A stretch of 64,000 bases of DNA, taken from the NCBI RefSeq assembly GCF_018294505.1, contig NC_057814.1:299808935-299872934 (forward strand), written 5' to 3'. Of the stretch, positions 10,994 through 21,936 are shown in pieces; position 1 is the stretch's first letter, and every line of letters begins with the position of its first letter. Source of the stretch: Triticum aestivum (Eukaryota > Streptophyta > Magnoliopsida > Poales > Poaceae). A program made the translations under genes and the position numbers. The notes below the pieces were generated by a model that searched no databases, had not been told where the DNA came from, and worked only from the letters and a program-made list of their open reading frames with translations.

Positions 10994-12473
10994 GTTCCGG
11001 AAGAGGTGACGGAGCCGCGAACTTCGCCGAGCTAGACTCCGACTTCTTCGAACCAGGCAAGCATGTTTGAACCTTTGATATGACGGGTGTTTTGCATGTT
11101 TGCTTGAATGGTTGTGCATGGCATATGAGCACCGGTGAGTATCTCGTTGCATGTAAGGCAACTACTCGTGTGTTCCGAAGTTACTGTGATCTCTGATGAG
11201 AGATGGCCTAGTCATGTGGTGACATGAAGGGCAGTAAGGTGGTACTGTTGTAGCATGCCAGCCTTACGTCATCCGATAAATTCCGACGTTAACGTGGACG
11301 GAGTCACGTTATCGTTCTTCCCCCTTCCGTGCTGCCACATGTTTTCTGCCAAGAATACGGTTTAGTAAGTTGGTAACCTCTTTCCGTGTACACACCAAAT
11401 AGAGGGGCCGGGATGAGGGTTCCATGGCCCTGGATTAAAGCCAGTCATCCGGTCAGGGGGCATGGGTGTTTCCGGTTGGGACCGAGAGGGGGCACCCCTT
11501 AGGGCGCGCGTATATAAATTTGATCCCATGCTACGCAAGGTTGTAGCCTCCCCGTCTCAAGGTTTTTCTTGAACGTTGCCGAGGGTGATTCCTGGCTTCG
11601 GAATGTTGAATGGGTGTGTACCGGTTAGATGTGTTTCTCCTAAAACACCGTAAACGGAACTAGCCCCCGTGACTACTGAAATCCGTTGGCTGTGCTTAAA
11701 GTACAAACTCTGCAGAGTCAAATCCTTCCGAGTCATTGTATCTATGGTCAAGGACCATGGCCAGTATATCCATATCGATGTCAATCCTCGTGGTAAATCC
11801 CCGGTGAATAAGCTTAAGTGGTATACCCGTTTGAATCGTTATTCCTGTGGATGGACTAACCTTTATTTTATCTCGTACTTGAATATTCCCGTGAGATGAA
11901 TTAAATTTATGAACTACTGAATTATTAAGTTATGATATAAGCCCTTTATGTGATGTCGCTGAGACGTCCGACTGTGGCACCCTTGTTATTTACTTTTTGA
12001 TATAAGCCCTTTATGTGATGTCGCTCAGACGTCTGACTGTGGCATGCTTGTCATTTACTTTCAATATAAGCCCTTTATGTGATGTCGCTCAGACGTCCGA
12101 CTGTGGCACGCACTGTCATTTATATTTTATTATAAGCCCTTTATGTGGTGTCGCCTTGACGCCCGACTGCGGCATTGTTATTTCTTTTGTTTCCTCTCGA
12201 GGAGTCATTCAGACACTCGTTTGGCCCTCAGTATTATTTTGGGATTTCGGGAGCACTACCGCCCGACTTCTCTTTATTTTCCCATGCATTATTATCTCGT
12301 TGTCTGAGTGCACTTGTTAATCTGTTCATATGCATCATGTTTACATTGTTATATCTTATGTCTGAACTGTCTTGCGAGTACTTTCATAGTACTCACTTGG
12401 CTTGTTGATTTGGCCAGATGTTGACGAAGGCGATCTCTTGGATGAAGAGTTTGATAGTGAGTCCGACGCCTAG
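10994..12473 (+). CDS. Putative spliced mini-gene inside the solo LTR, acidic C-terminus
   Basis: Exon A (10994-11056, 63 nt) follows a ...CCGTAG acceptor and ends CCAG before GCAAGC, a GC-type donor. Exon B (12418-12473) follows TTTGGCCAG and ends in TAG. Joined in phase 1, exon A reads ...DGAANFAELDSDFFEP and exon B reads DVDEGDLLDEEFDSESDA then stop. The junction is open and strikingly acidic. Exon A is entered in phase 1, so at least one upstream exon must exist; I could not define it. The same exon/intron design recurs in the minus-strand solo LTR at 43556-47455. No known domain is recognised. It could be an LTR-encoded peptide, a spliced leader that feeds downstream retroelement genes, or a coincidence; the shared phase and donor argue against coincidence. 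Confidence 0.5.
11939..12155 (+). repeat. Short tandem repeat, about 64-bp unit, four copies
   Basis: The segment TATAAGCCCTTTATGTGATG, then TCGCT/GAGACGTCYGACTGTGGCA and a T-rich tail, recurs at about 11936, 12000, 12064 and 12130. The last copy is the most diverged. The array lies in the proposed intron of the LTR mini-gene. Confidence 0.8.
12376..12394 (+). promoter_or_regulatory. Hairpin before the LTR 3' splice site
   Basis: GAGTACT, a TTCAT loop, then AGTACTC forms a perfect 7-bp stem. It ends 23 nt before exon B of the LTR mini-gene. A matching hairpin stands 26 nt before the equivalent exon in the other large solo LTR. Confidence 0.65.
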
Positions 12474-12902
12474 AGGAATCCCAGTCAGTCCCGTGCGATC
12501 CTAGATATTGGTCACTTGTATCATATATGCTTCCGCCACCCTCAATAAGTCTCCTCGAGCCTCACTCCGACGCTCGAAGAGCTGTTAGTTTTCAGGAGTC
12601 ATATCACCCACTTCGCTGTGATATATCCACCACCACTTTTATCGTGAGTTAGTAGTTATGCCACCCTATCCGCCTTTATGTATTATTGGCGTGCTTGTAA
12701 TAAATTGTTGAGCAGTCTCCGCTCAACCTTGTATTATTTTCAGTACTCCTGGTATTTTCTTCTATGATCAAGATTTTGTCTACCAGTAAGAAGGATTCTT
12801 CTTTACTGGTCCGTAAAAGGGATCGATTTCTCAATAAATATTTTTATTGGAAAACCGGTCGTGACAACCAGTTAGTCGTGCTTCAAAACTGAACAGCACG
12901 CC

Positions 12903-14850
12903 ATTAAAAAAAACTAAAGTCGAGAAATAATGCGGCACTTCGGACCAACGCGGCCAGATCGCATTTTGCACGAGAAATTACACACCAAGTTTCGTTGACA
13001 TGTGGTCCCGTTCCAACATGTCAGTGAGACGACAACGAGTCCTTTTGTACAATTTCCGAAAGGACGTGTAGGCCGGGGCGCCTCTTCTTGTACGGTGGCA
13101 AACTGGCAACCGTCCACTGACTCTTCGCCTTTCCGTCTCGATTTGGAACCGCTGTCACATGCTCTTCCTCCATCCTCCATTTGCCTTCACCCTTCCTTCT
13201 GCCATTTTTCGATCGTCTTCTCCATGGAGGGAACAAGCCGGAAACAAACCCGTTATTCTTGCCCCGATCTGAAAGATGACGTTGTGGGGGAACTCATTGA
13301 TCAGCGCGATGTCATCACCTCGGCTAGCATGGCAGGTTCGTTCAAGACCATTCTCGACTCAACTAATAACATCATTACAACGAACCCAAGGGTCCTGGAG
13401 CGGTTTGATCTCCCTTATTTTCTTCGCTATAAGCCTATTCGCATGGGCACGGACGACGGAGGCCTCGCCTTGTGCAAGTTGATGCCGCTTGATAATGATA
13501 CGTGTGATGTCAAGATGCCATCGCTTAAGGGTAAGGCCTGGGCTGGCGTAAATGGAGATTGGGTTGTTTATATTGGGTACAATTGCGAGTGGGAACTTGT
13601 GAATGTGTACACTCGTCAGCGCATTCCACTTCCAAAAATCTCAGAGTGCCCTGAGGTTGAGCACACAGATGATCTACATACGTTCAAATACGATCATGGT
13701 GGCCGTCGTCTACAGAAGATAGCAATTTGTCGGGTTCCCAACCGCTCTTGGAATTACAAGAACTATGAAGTTGTTGCTATCTTCAACAAGCTTGTTGTCG
13801 TCGTTACTGATTTCACGGTTCGTCCATGGATATTGCTCAAAAATCAGTTTCTATACACGGATGATGAGTACTATGATGCAATTGAATACGAGGATCTTGT
13901 GTTTGCTTCCACCACTCATGGCACTGTTTTTGCATGGGATCCTCGTAGTTTCGGTATGTTTGTCTTCCACCGTAATTATAATTGTTTCATCCACATGCTT
14001 GCGGGTTAGCAAGTTTCCCTTTACTAATTAAGCTTCTTCTTGTGTTTCCAAGGTCATGTGAACATTCCACCACCTATACTTGAAAATTTTTATAACCAAG
14101 GGGGAGATGAAGACGGTGATGATCACGATCATGAGGACGAGCAAGACTTATATACTCAGTGGCGGCTGGCAACTAATTCCGATGGATCACCTCTTCTTGT
14201 TTGTATACAGTGCACTGAGATTGTTACTACTGAGGGAGCACGTGTTGTCTCCCATGGTCGCCCTCTCCAGACCTATTCCAACACCCGTTGCAGGGTATTC
14301 GGGATGGATACTAGTGTGCTAGCGCCAACACCTTCTCCCTGGTACAGCATTGATAGTCTTGGAGAAAACTCGCTCTTCCTTGGACCAAACTATCCAATGA
14401 TGGTTAAAGGCGATCCAGCTGCTGTGGACACAACATTACTACCATTTATGAGAAGCAACTGTATCTATACGTCGGACATTGCGGTGGTTCCCTACCCTGG
14501 TCGTGATATAGTAGGCCGCTTCAGCCTGGATGATTAGTCCTGCATTGGTCTTGAGATTGACAGTAGCTGGCCCTTCCCAGAGAATCACTTGTCGTTCAAA
14601 GCAAGCATTTCCAATGCCGAGGATTGGTTGAGTTGAAGTTCATTTCATTGCTTGTTATTTGTTGTGTGATGAAAACTTTAGTATTTACTAGAATGTTTTG
14701 TTGGAAATAATCTATAATCCAACATGTATCATCTTTGTCGTTGTGTGTTGATGACTTGTTGTATGTAATGAATGGTACATTTGCAAATGCGTGTCATAGA
14801 CTCAATTTATGAATGGTTTTCGAGTCACTTCTTGGAGTGTGAGTACCGTA
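12903..14850 (+). repeat. Tandem segmental duplication, copy 1 (carries DUF295 gene 1)
   Basis: Upstream flank, both exons, the intron and about 300 bp downstream match 16200-18020 in the same order and strand. The offset is about 3.2 kb. Homology fades at about 12903 on the left, shortly after the solo LTR boundary, and at about 14850 on the right. Confidence 0.85.
13224..14537 (+). CDS. DUF295 (KIB1-4 beta-propeller) family protein, copy 1, 404 aa, two exons
   Basis: Exon 1 is 13224-13953 and exon 2 is 14053-14537, with a 99-nt GT-AG intron (GTATGT donor, TTCCAAG acceptor). Splicing joins ...DPRSFG to HVNIPPPILENF in frame; an unspliced message would stop 18 codons on. The ATG at 13224 is the first in frame, since the open frame before it begins at GTG. 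DUF295 hallmarks are a W/Y-rich repeat 'WVVYIGYN.EWELVNVYT', then 'LLKNQFLYTD' and 'GTVFAWDPRSF', and near the end 'WYSIDSLGENSLFLG' and 'NCIYTSD'. The N-terminus shows no clear F-box. An acidic D/H/E-rich insert follows the splice junction. DUF295 proteins are a large, fast-evolving plant family, many with an F-box; the substrate is unknown here. Confidence 0.85.
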
Positions 14851-16199
14851 GTAGTATAGCCAGCATCTGGTTAGTATATGAAGTCGCCACATCACATAGA
14901 GCCAACCTAATATTGGAGAATGCTAGTCCTCCACCGGCGCGCCTCTTCAAATGGCGGAGGAAGTGAGAGATTGCGTCACCTTGTGTCCAGATCTGAGATG
15001 CCACGTGTACCAGATAAATGACTCCAAGTTCGACCACCGTGATGCTAGGTCCGAGCCGAGGAACACTGTTGGAGAGACCCCCCTCATGATTTTTCTACAT
15101 TGGTCGTTTGATTCATAGGATAGAATGCTATAGGATTTTTTTCCTATGTTTTAATTGGCAATCTAGCATCCACTCCAATTTTTGTTTCACTTCCTTTGAT
15201 CCTACGAAGAGAGTACTTGCTCTAAATGATGTGCTGCTGCAAGAGCCGCCTATATTAATTAACCATACTCTAAAAAGGTGGACCAGATTTGGCTATAGTA
15301 GTACAGTACTAGGTTAGTAGGTGACCTTGCGCTTGGCTCTTCTCCTCTTCCGGAAGTCGAACAATAATGATGGTACTACAGTTCTACTTTTGGCAATCTG
15401 ACACCAAATGAACTGCTGCATGTCCATCGCTTGTAAGGAAAAGTTTCTCCTTGTGCTGCGAGCCACCGCGCAGGCGTTGGCGAGGGAGAAGGCATAGTAA
15501 GCAAGCTTCTCGTCGTTCTGCGAGTTGATGGGACACATCAAAGTTACGTATTTATTAGTACTCTCTCCAAAAAGGGCCGACCATGTCCATGGCTACCATC
15601 CCGCGCTTTTTCATTGAGTACATGCACTATTCACGTGCCATCGAGGAGAAAAAATATTGCGTAGTACTAGGAGCCATCGAAGTGCACGACTCACTTACGC
15701 ACTGCATATCGCCATTTTCTTGCATGCCACACCACCTTGATGCTAGATGTCCCGCATGTCATGGAGGCATATAGTATGATTTTGTAAAATGGAGGCATAT
15801 ATATGTCCCGCGTGTCGGCAAAAGGATGAACAAAGCTCATGTGTTAAACGAAAGAGTGGAAGAATATAGATTCCCGACGACCGAGAAGGAGCAACAAACC
15901 TCGGGGTGGAGCGTCTGCACTCATAATATTTTATATTATTCAGCGATATAAAATCAACCAAATCTCTCCACGTTCCTATACCATTCTATAGTATGAGAAT
16001 AACTTTGAACGTAAGCCATTCATTCACTCTATCCAATGGTCATAGTTGGAAAATCCAAACAAAACGAAGCATTAGATCAACTCTTTTTTCGAGATAAACT
16101 CTTTAGCACTTAGATTGTTGCCGCCTGCCCACCTATATATCCGCTCACGTGTGATGACCACAGGAGCTACCCACTCAGATTGTATGTTAAAAAAATAAA
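14851..16199. other. Spacer between the DUF295 copies
   Basis: This is unique sequence between the two duplicated segments. A minus-strand open frame at 15314-15541 (75 codons, basic C-terminus) is not recognised and may be chance or an exon fragment. CCTATATATCC near 16132 could be a TATA box for the downstream copy. Confidence 0.4.
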
Positions 16200-18020
16200 G
16201 GCCGATAACTACCTCTGGCCAACACGGCGAAATCGCATTTTGCACGAGAAATTACACACCATGTTTCATTAACACGTGGTCCCGTTCCAACATGTCAGTG
16301 ACACGATGGAGAGTCCTTTTGTACAATTTCCGAAAGGACGTGTAAGCCGGGGCGCCTCTTCGTGTACCGTGGCAAACTGGCAACCGTCCACCGACTCTTC
16401 GCCTTTCCCTCTCGATTTGGAACTACTGTCGCACGCTCTTCCTCCCTCCTCCATTTGCCTTCACCCTTCCTTTTGCCATTGTTCGATCGTCTGAAACATG
16501 ACGTGGTGGGGGAACTCATTGATCGGTGCGACGTCATCACCTCGGCTAGCATGGCAGGTTCGTTCAAGACCATTCTTGACTCAACTAATAACATCATTAC
16601 AAGGAACCCAAGGGTCCAGGAGCGGTTTGATCTCCCCTATCTTCTTCGCCATGACCCTGCTGACTGGCGCGGGGACGAGGGAAGCCACGCCTTGTGCAAG
16701 TTGATGCCGCTTGATAATGATACATATGATGTTAAGATGCCATCGCTTGAGGGCAAGGCTTGGGCAGGCGCAAATGAAGATTGGGTTGTTTATATTGGGT
16801 ACAACTACGAGTGGGAACTTGTGAATGTGTACACTCGTCACCGGGTTCCACTTCCAAAAATCTCAGACTGCCCAGAGGTTGAGCACACTGGTATCCTACG
16901 CACGTTCAAATACGATCATGGTGACTGTCTTCTATGGAAGATAGCAATTTGTCGAGTTCCAAACAGCTCTTGGCATTACAGGAACTATGGAGTTGTTGCT
17001 ATCTTCGGCAAGCTTGTTGCCGTCCTTCGTGGTTCGACTGGATGGATATTGCTCAAAAATCAGTTTCTGTACACAGATGTGTACTTTGATGCAATTGAAT
17101 ACGAGGGTCTTGTGTTTGCTGCCACCACTCGTGGCACTGTTTTTGCATGGGATCCTCGTAGTTTCGGTACGTTTGTCTTCCACCGTAATTATAATTGTTT
17201 CATCCACATGCATGCGAGTTAGCAAGTTTCCCTTCTCTACTAATTAACCTTCTTCTTGTGTTTCCAAGGTCCTGTGAACATTCCACCACCTATACTTGAA
17301 AATTTTTATAACCAAGGGGGAGATGACAATGGTGATGATGACAAGCACGAGGACGAGGAGGGCCCATATACTCAGTGGCGCCTGGCAACATCCGATGGAT
17401 CACCCCTTCTTATCTGTATACAGCCCACTGCTGATGTTACTACTAAGGAAGCAGGTGTTGTCTCCCATGGTCGGACTCTCCGGACCTATTCCAACACCCG
17501 TTTCATGGTATTCGGGATGGATACTACTATGCTAGCGACAACACCTTCTCACTGGTACAGTATTGATAGTCTTGGAGAAAACTCGCTCTTCCTTGGACAA
17601 AACTATCCAATGATGGTGAAAGGCGATCCAACTGCTGTTGACACAACGTTACTACAATTTATGAGAAGCAACTGTATCTATACGTCGGACATTGCGGTGG
17701 TTCCCTACCCTGGTCGTGATATAGTAGGCCGCTTCAGCCTGGATGATTAGTCCTGCATTGGTCTCGAGATTGACAGTAGCTGGCCCTTCCCAGAGAATCA
17801 CTTGTGGTTCAAAGCAAGCATTTCCAACGCCGAGGATTGGTTGAGTTGAAGTTCATTTCATTGCTTGTTATTTGTTGTGTGATGAAAACTTTAGTATTTA
17901 TAATGTATCCTCGTTGTCGTTGTGGGTTGATGACTTGTTGTATGTAATAAAATGATATGCCTGTGATAAACTTACTAAATTTATGAATGGCTTTCGAGTC
18001 GCTTCTCTGAGTGGGTGCTG
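16200..18020 (+). repeat. Tandem segmental duplication, copy 2 (carries DUF295 pseudogene)
   Basis: This is the partner of 12903-14850. The segment starting 'gcattttgcacgagaaatta' and the 3' flank 'tgacttgttgtatgtaat' are shared. Relative to copy 1 it lacks 52 bp at the start codon and has small gaps downstream of the gene. Confidence 0.85.
16493..17750 (+). pseudogene. DUF295 (KIB1-4) family gene, copy 2, start codon deleted
   Basis: Exon 1 homology runs 16493-17166 and exon 2 is 17269-17750. The intron (102 nt, GTACGT donor, TTCCAAG acceptor) is in the same place and phase as in copy 1. The body is open and keeps the same DUF295 motifs ('WVVYIGYN', 'LLKNQFLYTD', 'WDPRSFG', 'NSLFLG', 'NCIYTSD'). 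Copy 1 has 52 bp between 'cgatcgtct' and 'gaaagatgac' that include the ATG; copy 2 lacks them. The first in-frame ATG is now at 16551, 35 codons into the copy 1 protein. The upstream open frame starts with GTG only. It could be translated as a truncated protein or from an unseen upstream exon, but as it stands it is probably impaired. Confidence 0.75.
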
Positions 18021-18189
18021 CGATGAGGCAAAAAAATATTTTCCGAATACATAATTGTACGTGCATTGCAACGGGTTATCGGATGAGGCCAATCAACAAT
18101 AGTACACTATTTGTACTAGCATCACATGTTGCACTATCTCTACGTCTACGTACGTAATACAACAAGTTTTAAAATTGAGACCACCGACC

Positions 18190-18540
18190 CATCCTCACAA
18201 AGAACACTTTTTAACCTAGCACAGACTCCAGGAAATTTGGCCACAGTGTGAGGTGGGCCATATGTTAATGTGTTCGCTATACGTAACCAGCACCTCGAAT
18301 CCTTGATACTACTACTATAAGGAGTAGGAGTAGTAGGGTGGCATGGGCCAGAACAAGCATTCACGTCCAGGAGTACGGCACACGCCACCAGCACGACTTC
18401 CATCTGACACCATATTTCTTGGAGTCCGTGCTACAACAATCTCTTCAACCTCGTCGTTTCTCTAACTCAGCCATCGCGCGGCGGGCGAGGTGGGGGTTTG
18501 CCGATAGTCGGTTTCCTCAACTGCGGTCCCACTTGTAAGG
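18190..18540 (+). repeat. Local duplication, copy 1
   Basis: 'actccaggaaattt', 'cgtaaccagcacctcga', 'ggtggcatgggcca', 'acacgccacc', 'ttcttggagtcc' and 'gtgggggtttgccgatagtc' occur in this order here and at 19455-19715. Copy 1 is interrupted after 'cccacttgtaag'. Confidence 0.75.
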
Positions 18541-19454
18541 CCAACTCCAACGCACGACCCCAAACGGACCTCCGTTTTACCCGGATTCTGTCCGTTTGGG
18601 TAGGGCAATGGGGTCGTGTCCGGGCCATTTCTCGAATGCGGTGGCCGTGCGCCGAACGCGCGGACGCATCCCGGCCACGTACATTCATCTTTGCAAACAC
18701 ATATCTTTTTTTCATCATTGATTTTTTGGTACATGGAAATACATCACCAAAATTTTGACAAGAAAAGCAAGACCAAAGAAAACAAGAACCACAAGAATAC
18801 ATTTTAGAAGATATCCAACTTCCATAACTGCTCCTGTAAGTTGGATTAGTGCCTTCTCGATGCATTCATTGTTGATCTGCGGAGGCTCGATCTTGCGTGT
18901 TTCTTTCTTCTTCGAGTGTAAAGAAGTAGACGTGTCTAGCCTCTATTCTATCAACAAGTGCACTAGTCGCATCTCTAGCCTCTATGCTAGCTAAAAGTGC
19001 TAGAACATGTACTAAATTGCGCTCTATCAATATATCGTTGTACTCTTCTTCCCAATACCAAAACTTGCATCCATTCTACACAATAAAATTTTAAGTTAGC
19101 ACAACTAGTCTAATCCGAGAGCACAACCGAAGATTTGGTCGAGTTCTTCCTCCTTTTGCCGACACGTGGGACATCCAGCATCCAGGTCGTGTCATGCAAG
19201 AAAATAGAGTGGTAGTTGAAGCCACGTGATATGCATCTCGGGTTAAACTGTAAATAGAATCTTACTACTCTTGAGTAACTCCAAAAGTGGCCACCGAAGA
19301 TCTTTATTGGATTTGTTTTTGATCACCAGCACGTCGAGGTGAAAGATGTGCAGGTTCAGTGGGTTCTCTTGCGTTTTCACTGACATGTGGGACCGCATAT
19401 GAGCAAACAAACGATGGGCTCCGCGCGTCCGCTGGCTGGCTGAGAAGAGAGATA

Positions 19455-19715
19455 GAGGAGGGTTGAGCACGGACTCCAGGAAATTTGTTCTACGTAACCA
19501 GCACCTCGATATAATGGGGTGGCATGGGCCATAACTAGCATTCATGTCTAGCAGGACAGCACACGCCACCCACATGAGTCCAATCCGACACCAGTTTTCT
19601 TGGAGTCCACGCTACATCCATCTCTTCTCCCTCCTATTTTCTCAGCCATCGCACAGTGGGCGGGGTGGGGGTTTGCCGATAGTCAGTTTGCTCAACCGCG
19701 GTCCCACTTGTAAGT
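19455..19715 (+). repeat. Local duplication, copy 2
   Basis: This is the partner of 18190-18540. It continues without interruption past 'cccacttgtaag' into 'tgaaaatgcaacacagc', which shows where the insertion entered copy 1. Confidence 0.75.
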
Positions 19716-20002
19716 GAAAATGCAACACAGCACGCATTCCCCCTTGAGCGGCGTGCCGGACCAACCGTGTGGGGGTGCGACGCGAACACGGCAGGCTTTT
19801 CCTTTTGAACTTGTAACTTGTAAAATTTGGTTCTGCTCCATGGCGCGACCGATAGATAGACATAACGATTTTCCCTAGAGTAATGAGAAGTTTGGTTCTG
19901 GCGCGGTTCATGCATGGAGTACGTACGAAAATTATGAAGTTGATGCGAAAGGTAAGATAATTACTAGTAGTACCATATACTACCACTACTGGAATCTGGC
20001 AA

Positions 20003-20240
20003 TTTGCCGTCTGCCACCTCTTTGTCGTCCGCCAGCTGACGGCAAAGAGCCTCTTTGCCGTCCGCTTCCACAAAGCGGACGACAAAGAATGTGCAGATGG
20101 CAAAAAGTCTATTTGCCGTCCGCTGTTTCTCTACCGTCAGCCAGCTGACGGCAAAGAGCTAGAAGGCAGACGGCAAAGGGCCAGGTGGGCCCCACAGGGC
20201 ACGGCGTGGCTAGGTCAGGTTCTTTGCCGTCCGCCCACTT
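20003..20240. repeat. Left subterminal repeats of the CACTA element
   Basis: At least nine copies of TTTGCCGTCYGC or its complement GCGGACGGCAAA (with variants TTTGTCGTCCGC) occur in about 240 bp. In En/Spm such motifs are bound by the element's TNPA protein. Confidence 0.88.
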
Positions 20241-20870
20241 AACGGGCCGAGCCGTCTCCCCTCTCTCTCTCTTTCTCTGTCTCCCTCCTGCGCGCCTGCC
20301 TCTCTCCTCCCCCGTCGCTCTGCCGCCGCTGTCCACCAGCCCCGCCTCCCAGACAAAACCCCCGCCGCCGTCCAGCCCTCCCCCCCGCCCCGCGCCCCGT
20401 CGCCCCACCGCGCCCCGTCGCGCAGCCGCCCCGCCGCACCCCGTCGCCGGAGAGGCCTGCGCCGCGCCACCCCGGTGCCGGACCCCTCCCCGCGGCCCTG
20501 CACCGCCCCGCCCTACTGCCGCCCTCCTCCCCGCGGCCCCTGCGCCGCCCCACCCCACCGGCCGACCTAGCCCTCCACCGGCGATCCCCTGCAGGTTTGT
20601 TCTGCCCCCCTTTTTTTAGTATATATATTTTAGTTTCTTTTAGTTTAGTTTTAGCTTTAGTTTTAGTTTTAGTTTAGTTTTATTTTCAGTTTAGTTTTAG
20701 TTTTAGTTTTAGTTTATTTTAGTTTAGTTTTATTTTAGATTAGTTTTAGTTTTAGTTTAGAAGAAGAAGAGGAGTAGAAGGAGGAGGAGGAGGGAGGAAG
20801 AGGAGGAGGGAGAAGAAGAAAGAAGAAGAAGAAGAAGAAGAAGAAGAAGAAGAGAAGAAGGAAAGGAAAA
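20185..20870. repeat. Low-complexity region: C-rich, TTTAG-rich and GAA-rich tracts
   Basis: There is a C/CCG-rich stretch (about 20280-20600), then 'ttttagttttag' runs (about 20630-20760), then a GAA/GAG purine tract (about 20760-20870). Proline-rich open frames here are products of composition, not genes. Confidence 0.8.
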
Positions 20871-20884
20871 AAGAGGGCGCTCGG

Positions 20885-21385
20885 GGACGACCGGGTTAGG
20901 GTTCCCTCGGTGTCGATGGAACCCAAAATATCAAGTATCGTCGATGCGAGATACATGTGGTCGTCGGTGTCGAATACTACATCCATGTCCCACAAGTGAT
21001 GCCGACTTGCGGCGTCCCAAAGCAACTGTTCTCGGCGTCGATGGCGGTCGAACACCATTGCAAATTTGTCTGGCAGCCTCTGCGATGACGATTGAAAGGC
21101 AAGTGTTGAAACTTGAAACACCCAAACTGACTCAAGTTGGTTTGTTTGTTTGAAATTTCGAAACTTGGCTTTAATCCTCATTGTAGAGGCTGCCAGACAA
21201 ATTCGCCAAGGTGTTCGACCATCATCGGCCACCAGAACTATTGTTGTGGGATGCTGGGCACCGGCTTCACTTGTGGGATGTGGATCTAGTGTTCAATGCC
21301 GAGCGCCACATGTGTCTCGCACCGATGATACTTGCCATTTATGGTTCCATCAACGCCAAGGACCCCCTAACCCGCTCATCCTATT
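20885..21385. repeat. Long foldback 1 inside the CACTA element
   Basis: The left arm (about 20885-21115) is a diverged reverse complement of the right arm (about 21150-21385), with a loop of about 35-40 nt. Reading the left arm on the minus strand and the right arm on the plus strand gives similar peptides ('HLWDMDVVF' versus 'HLWDVDLVF'). The arms are therefore an inverted duplication of one formerly coding or structured segment. A transcript across it would form a long imperfect hairpin. Confidence 0.8.
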
Positions 21386-21720
21386 GAAAAATTTTAGTTA
21401 GGTCGATAGAAGAAAAAAATTGCTATGTTATTCATCTTTCGATTTAAATGTGCAGTTATTTCGTTGCTACGAGGGTCTGGTGTTCAACGAGCTCTGCCCC
21501 TGCGTTCGTTGGTGAGCACAAATGACATCTCCTCCTCCCCCCTTCATTTGCTCTGTTCCGGTCTTCGTGCCGATGAAACTTGCGAGCTACAGGTGTCAAT
21601 CATCAGTATGCGTAACCACTATGCGTCTCCCGTTCGAAAGGGTTACATCTATAAATATGCATGCATTTGCATATTTATAATCGTGATTCTTTCGAATTGT
21701 CCAACATTATCCATGGACAG

Positions 21721-21936
21721 CCCGAGTATGTGTAGATTGGGTTCGTTTTCCCATATGCTCTGCTCCGGATCTGATGCAGAATTTCGTCCGTGCCTCCCTG
21801 TTGTTCTCCGGGTACACATCCTCTCTGCTTATTGCCGAGACATGTATCAGGAGAACGACAGGGAGGTGCTGCCAAAATTTTGTGTCAGATCCGGAGCATA
21901 GCATGGGAAAATGAACCCAATCTACACATACTCGGG
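21721..21936. repeat. Long foldback 2 inside the CACTA element
   Basis: The left arm (21721-21810), starting CCCGAGTATGTGTAGATTGG, is the reverse complement of the right arm (21850-21936) with few mismatches. The pairing extends some way into the 39-nt centre. Peptides with the same 'LCSGSD' start are readable on opposite strands. It lies about 135 bp before the first TNP2 codons. Confidence 0.88.

Larger units (their letters stand above)
9081..12866 (+). mobile_element. Solo LTR (3.8 kb), probably a Tekay/Del-type gypsy LTR
   Basis: The unit starts TGTGACACCC and ends GGTCGTGACA, and it is flanked on both sides by ACCAG (9076-9080 and 12867-12871), a perfect 5-bp target duplication. No internal LTR pair, gag or pol is present, so this is best read as a solo LTR left by recombination. 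Very long LTRs starting TGTRACACCC are known from Tekay/Del chromoviruses, so the family assignment is an inference. Inside are a GC-rich part (about 9890-10640), an AT-rich part and a spliced mini-gene (10994-12473). Near-identical 60-bp segments ('aagccctttatgtgatgtcgct') repeat four times at about 11939-12150. Confidence 0.88.
18021..19983. other. Non-coding region with a local duplication and a DNA-transposon-like insertion
   Basis: No gene supported. It contains the duplicated segments listed separately. After 18540, where copy 1 of the duplication breaks off, the sequence reads GCCAACTCCAACGCACGACC, the style of a PIF/Harbinger-type or other MITE end in grasses. I could not find the opposite terminus. 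Confidence 0.45.

Noticed and set aside
13002..13223. N-terminal extension of DUF295 gene 1 upstream of ATG 13224
   Set aside because: The extension begins at GTG, and the same region in copy 2 diverges in frame, so it is 5' untranslated sequence.
13954..14009. Intron-retained C-terminus of DUF295 gene 1 as the true end
   Set aside because: The read-through gives 18 residues then a stop, whereas the GT-AG junction restores a long DUF295-like continuation in both copies.
20185..20619. 144-codon proline-rich frame and three minus-strand glycine/arginine-rich frames
   Set aside because: All come from one CCG-rich tract of the CACTA element; several phases are open at once, which shows composition, not coding.
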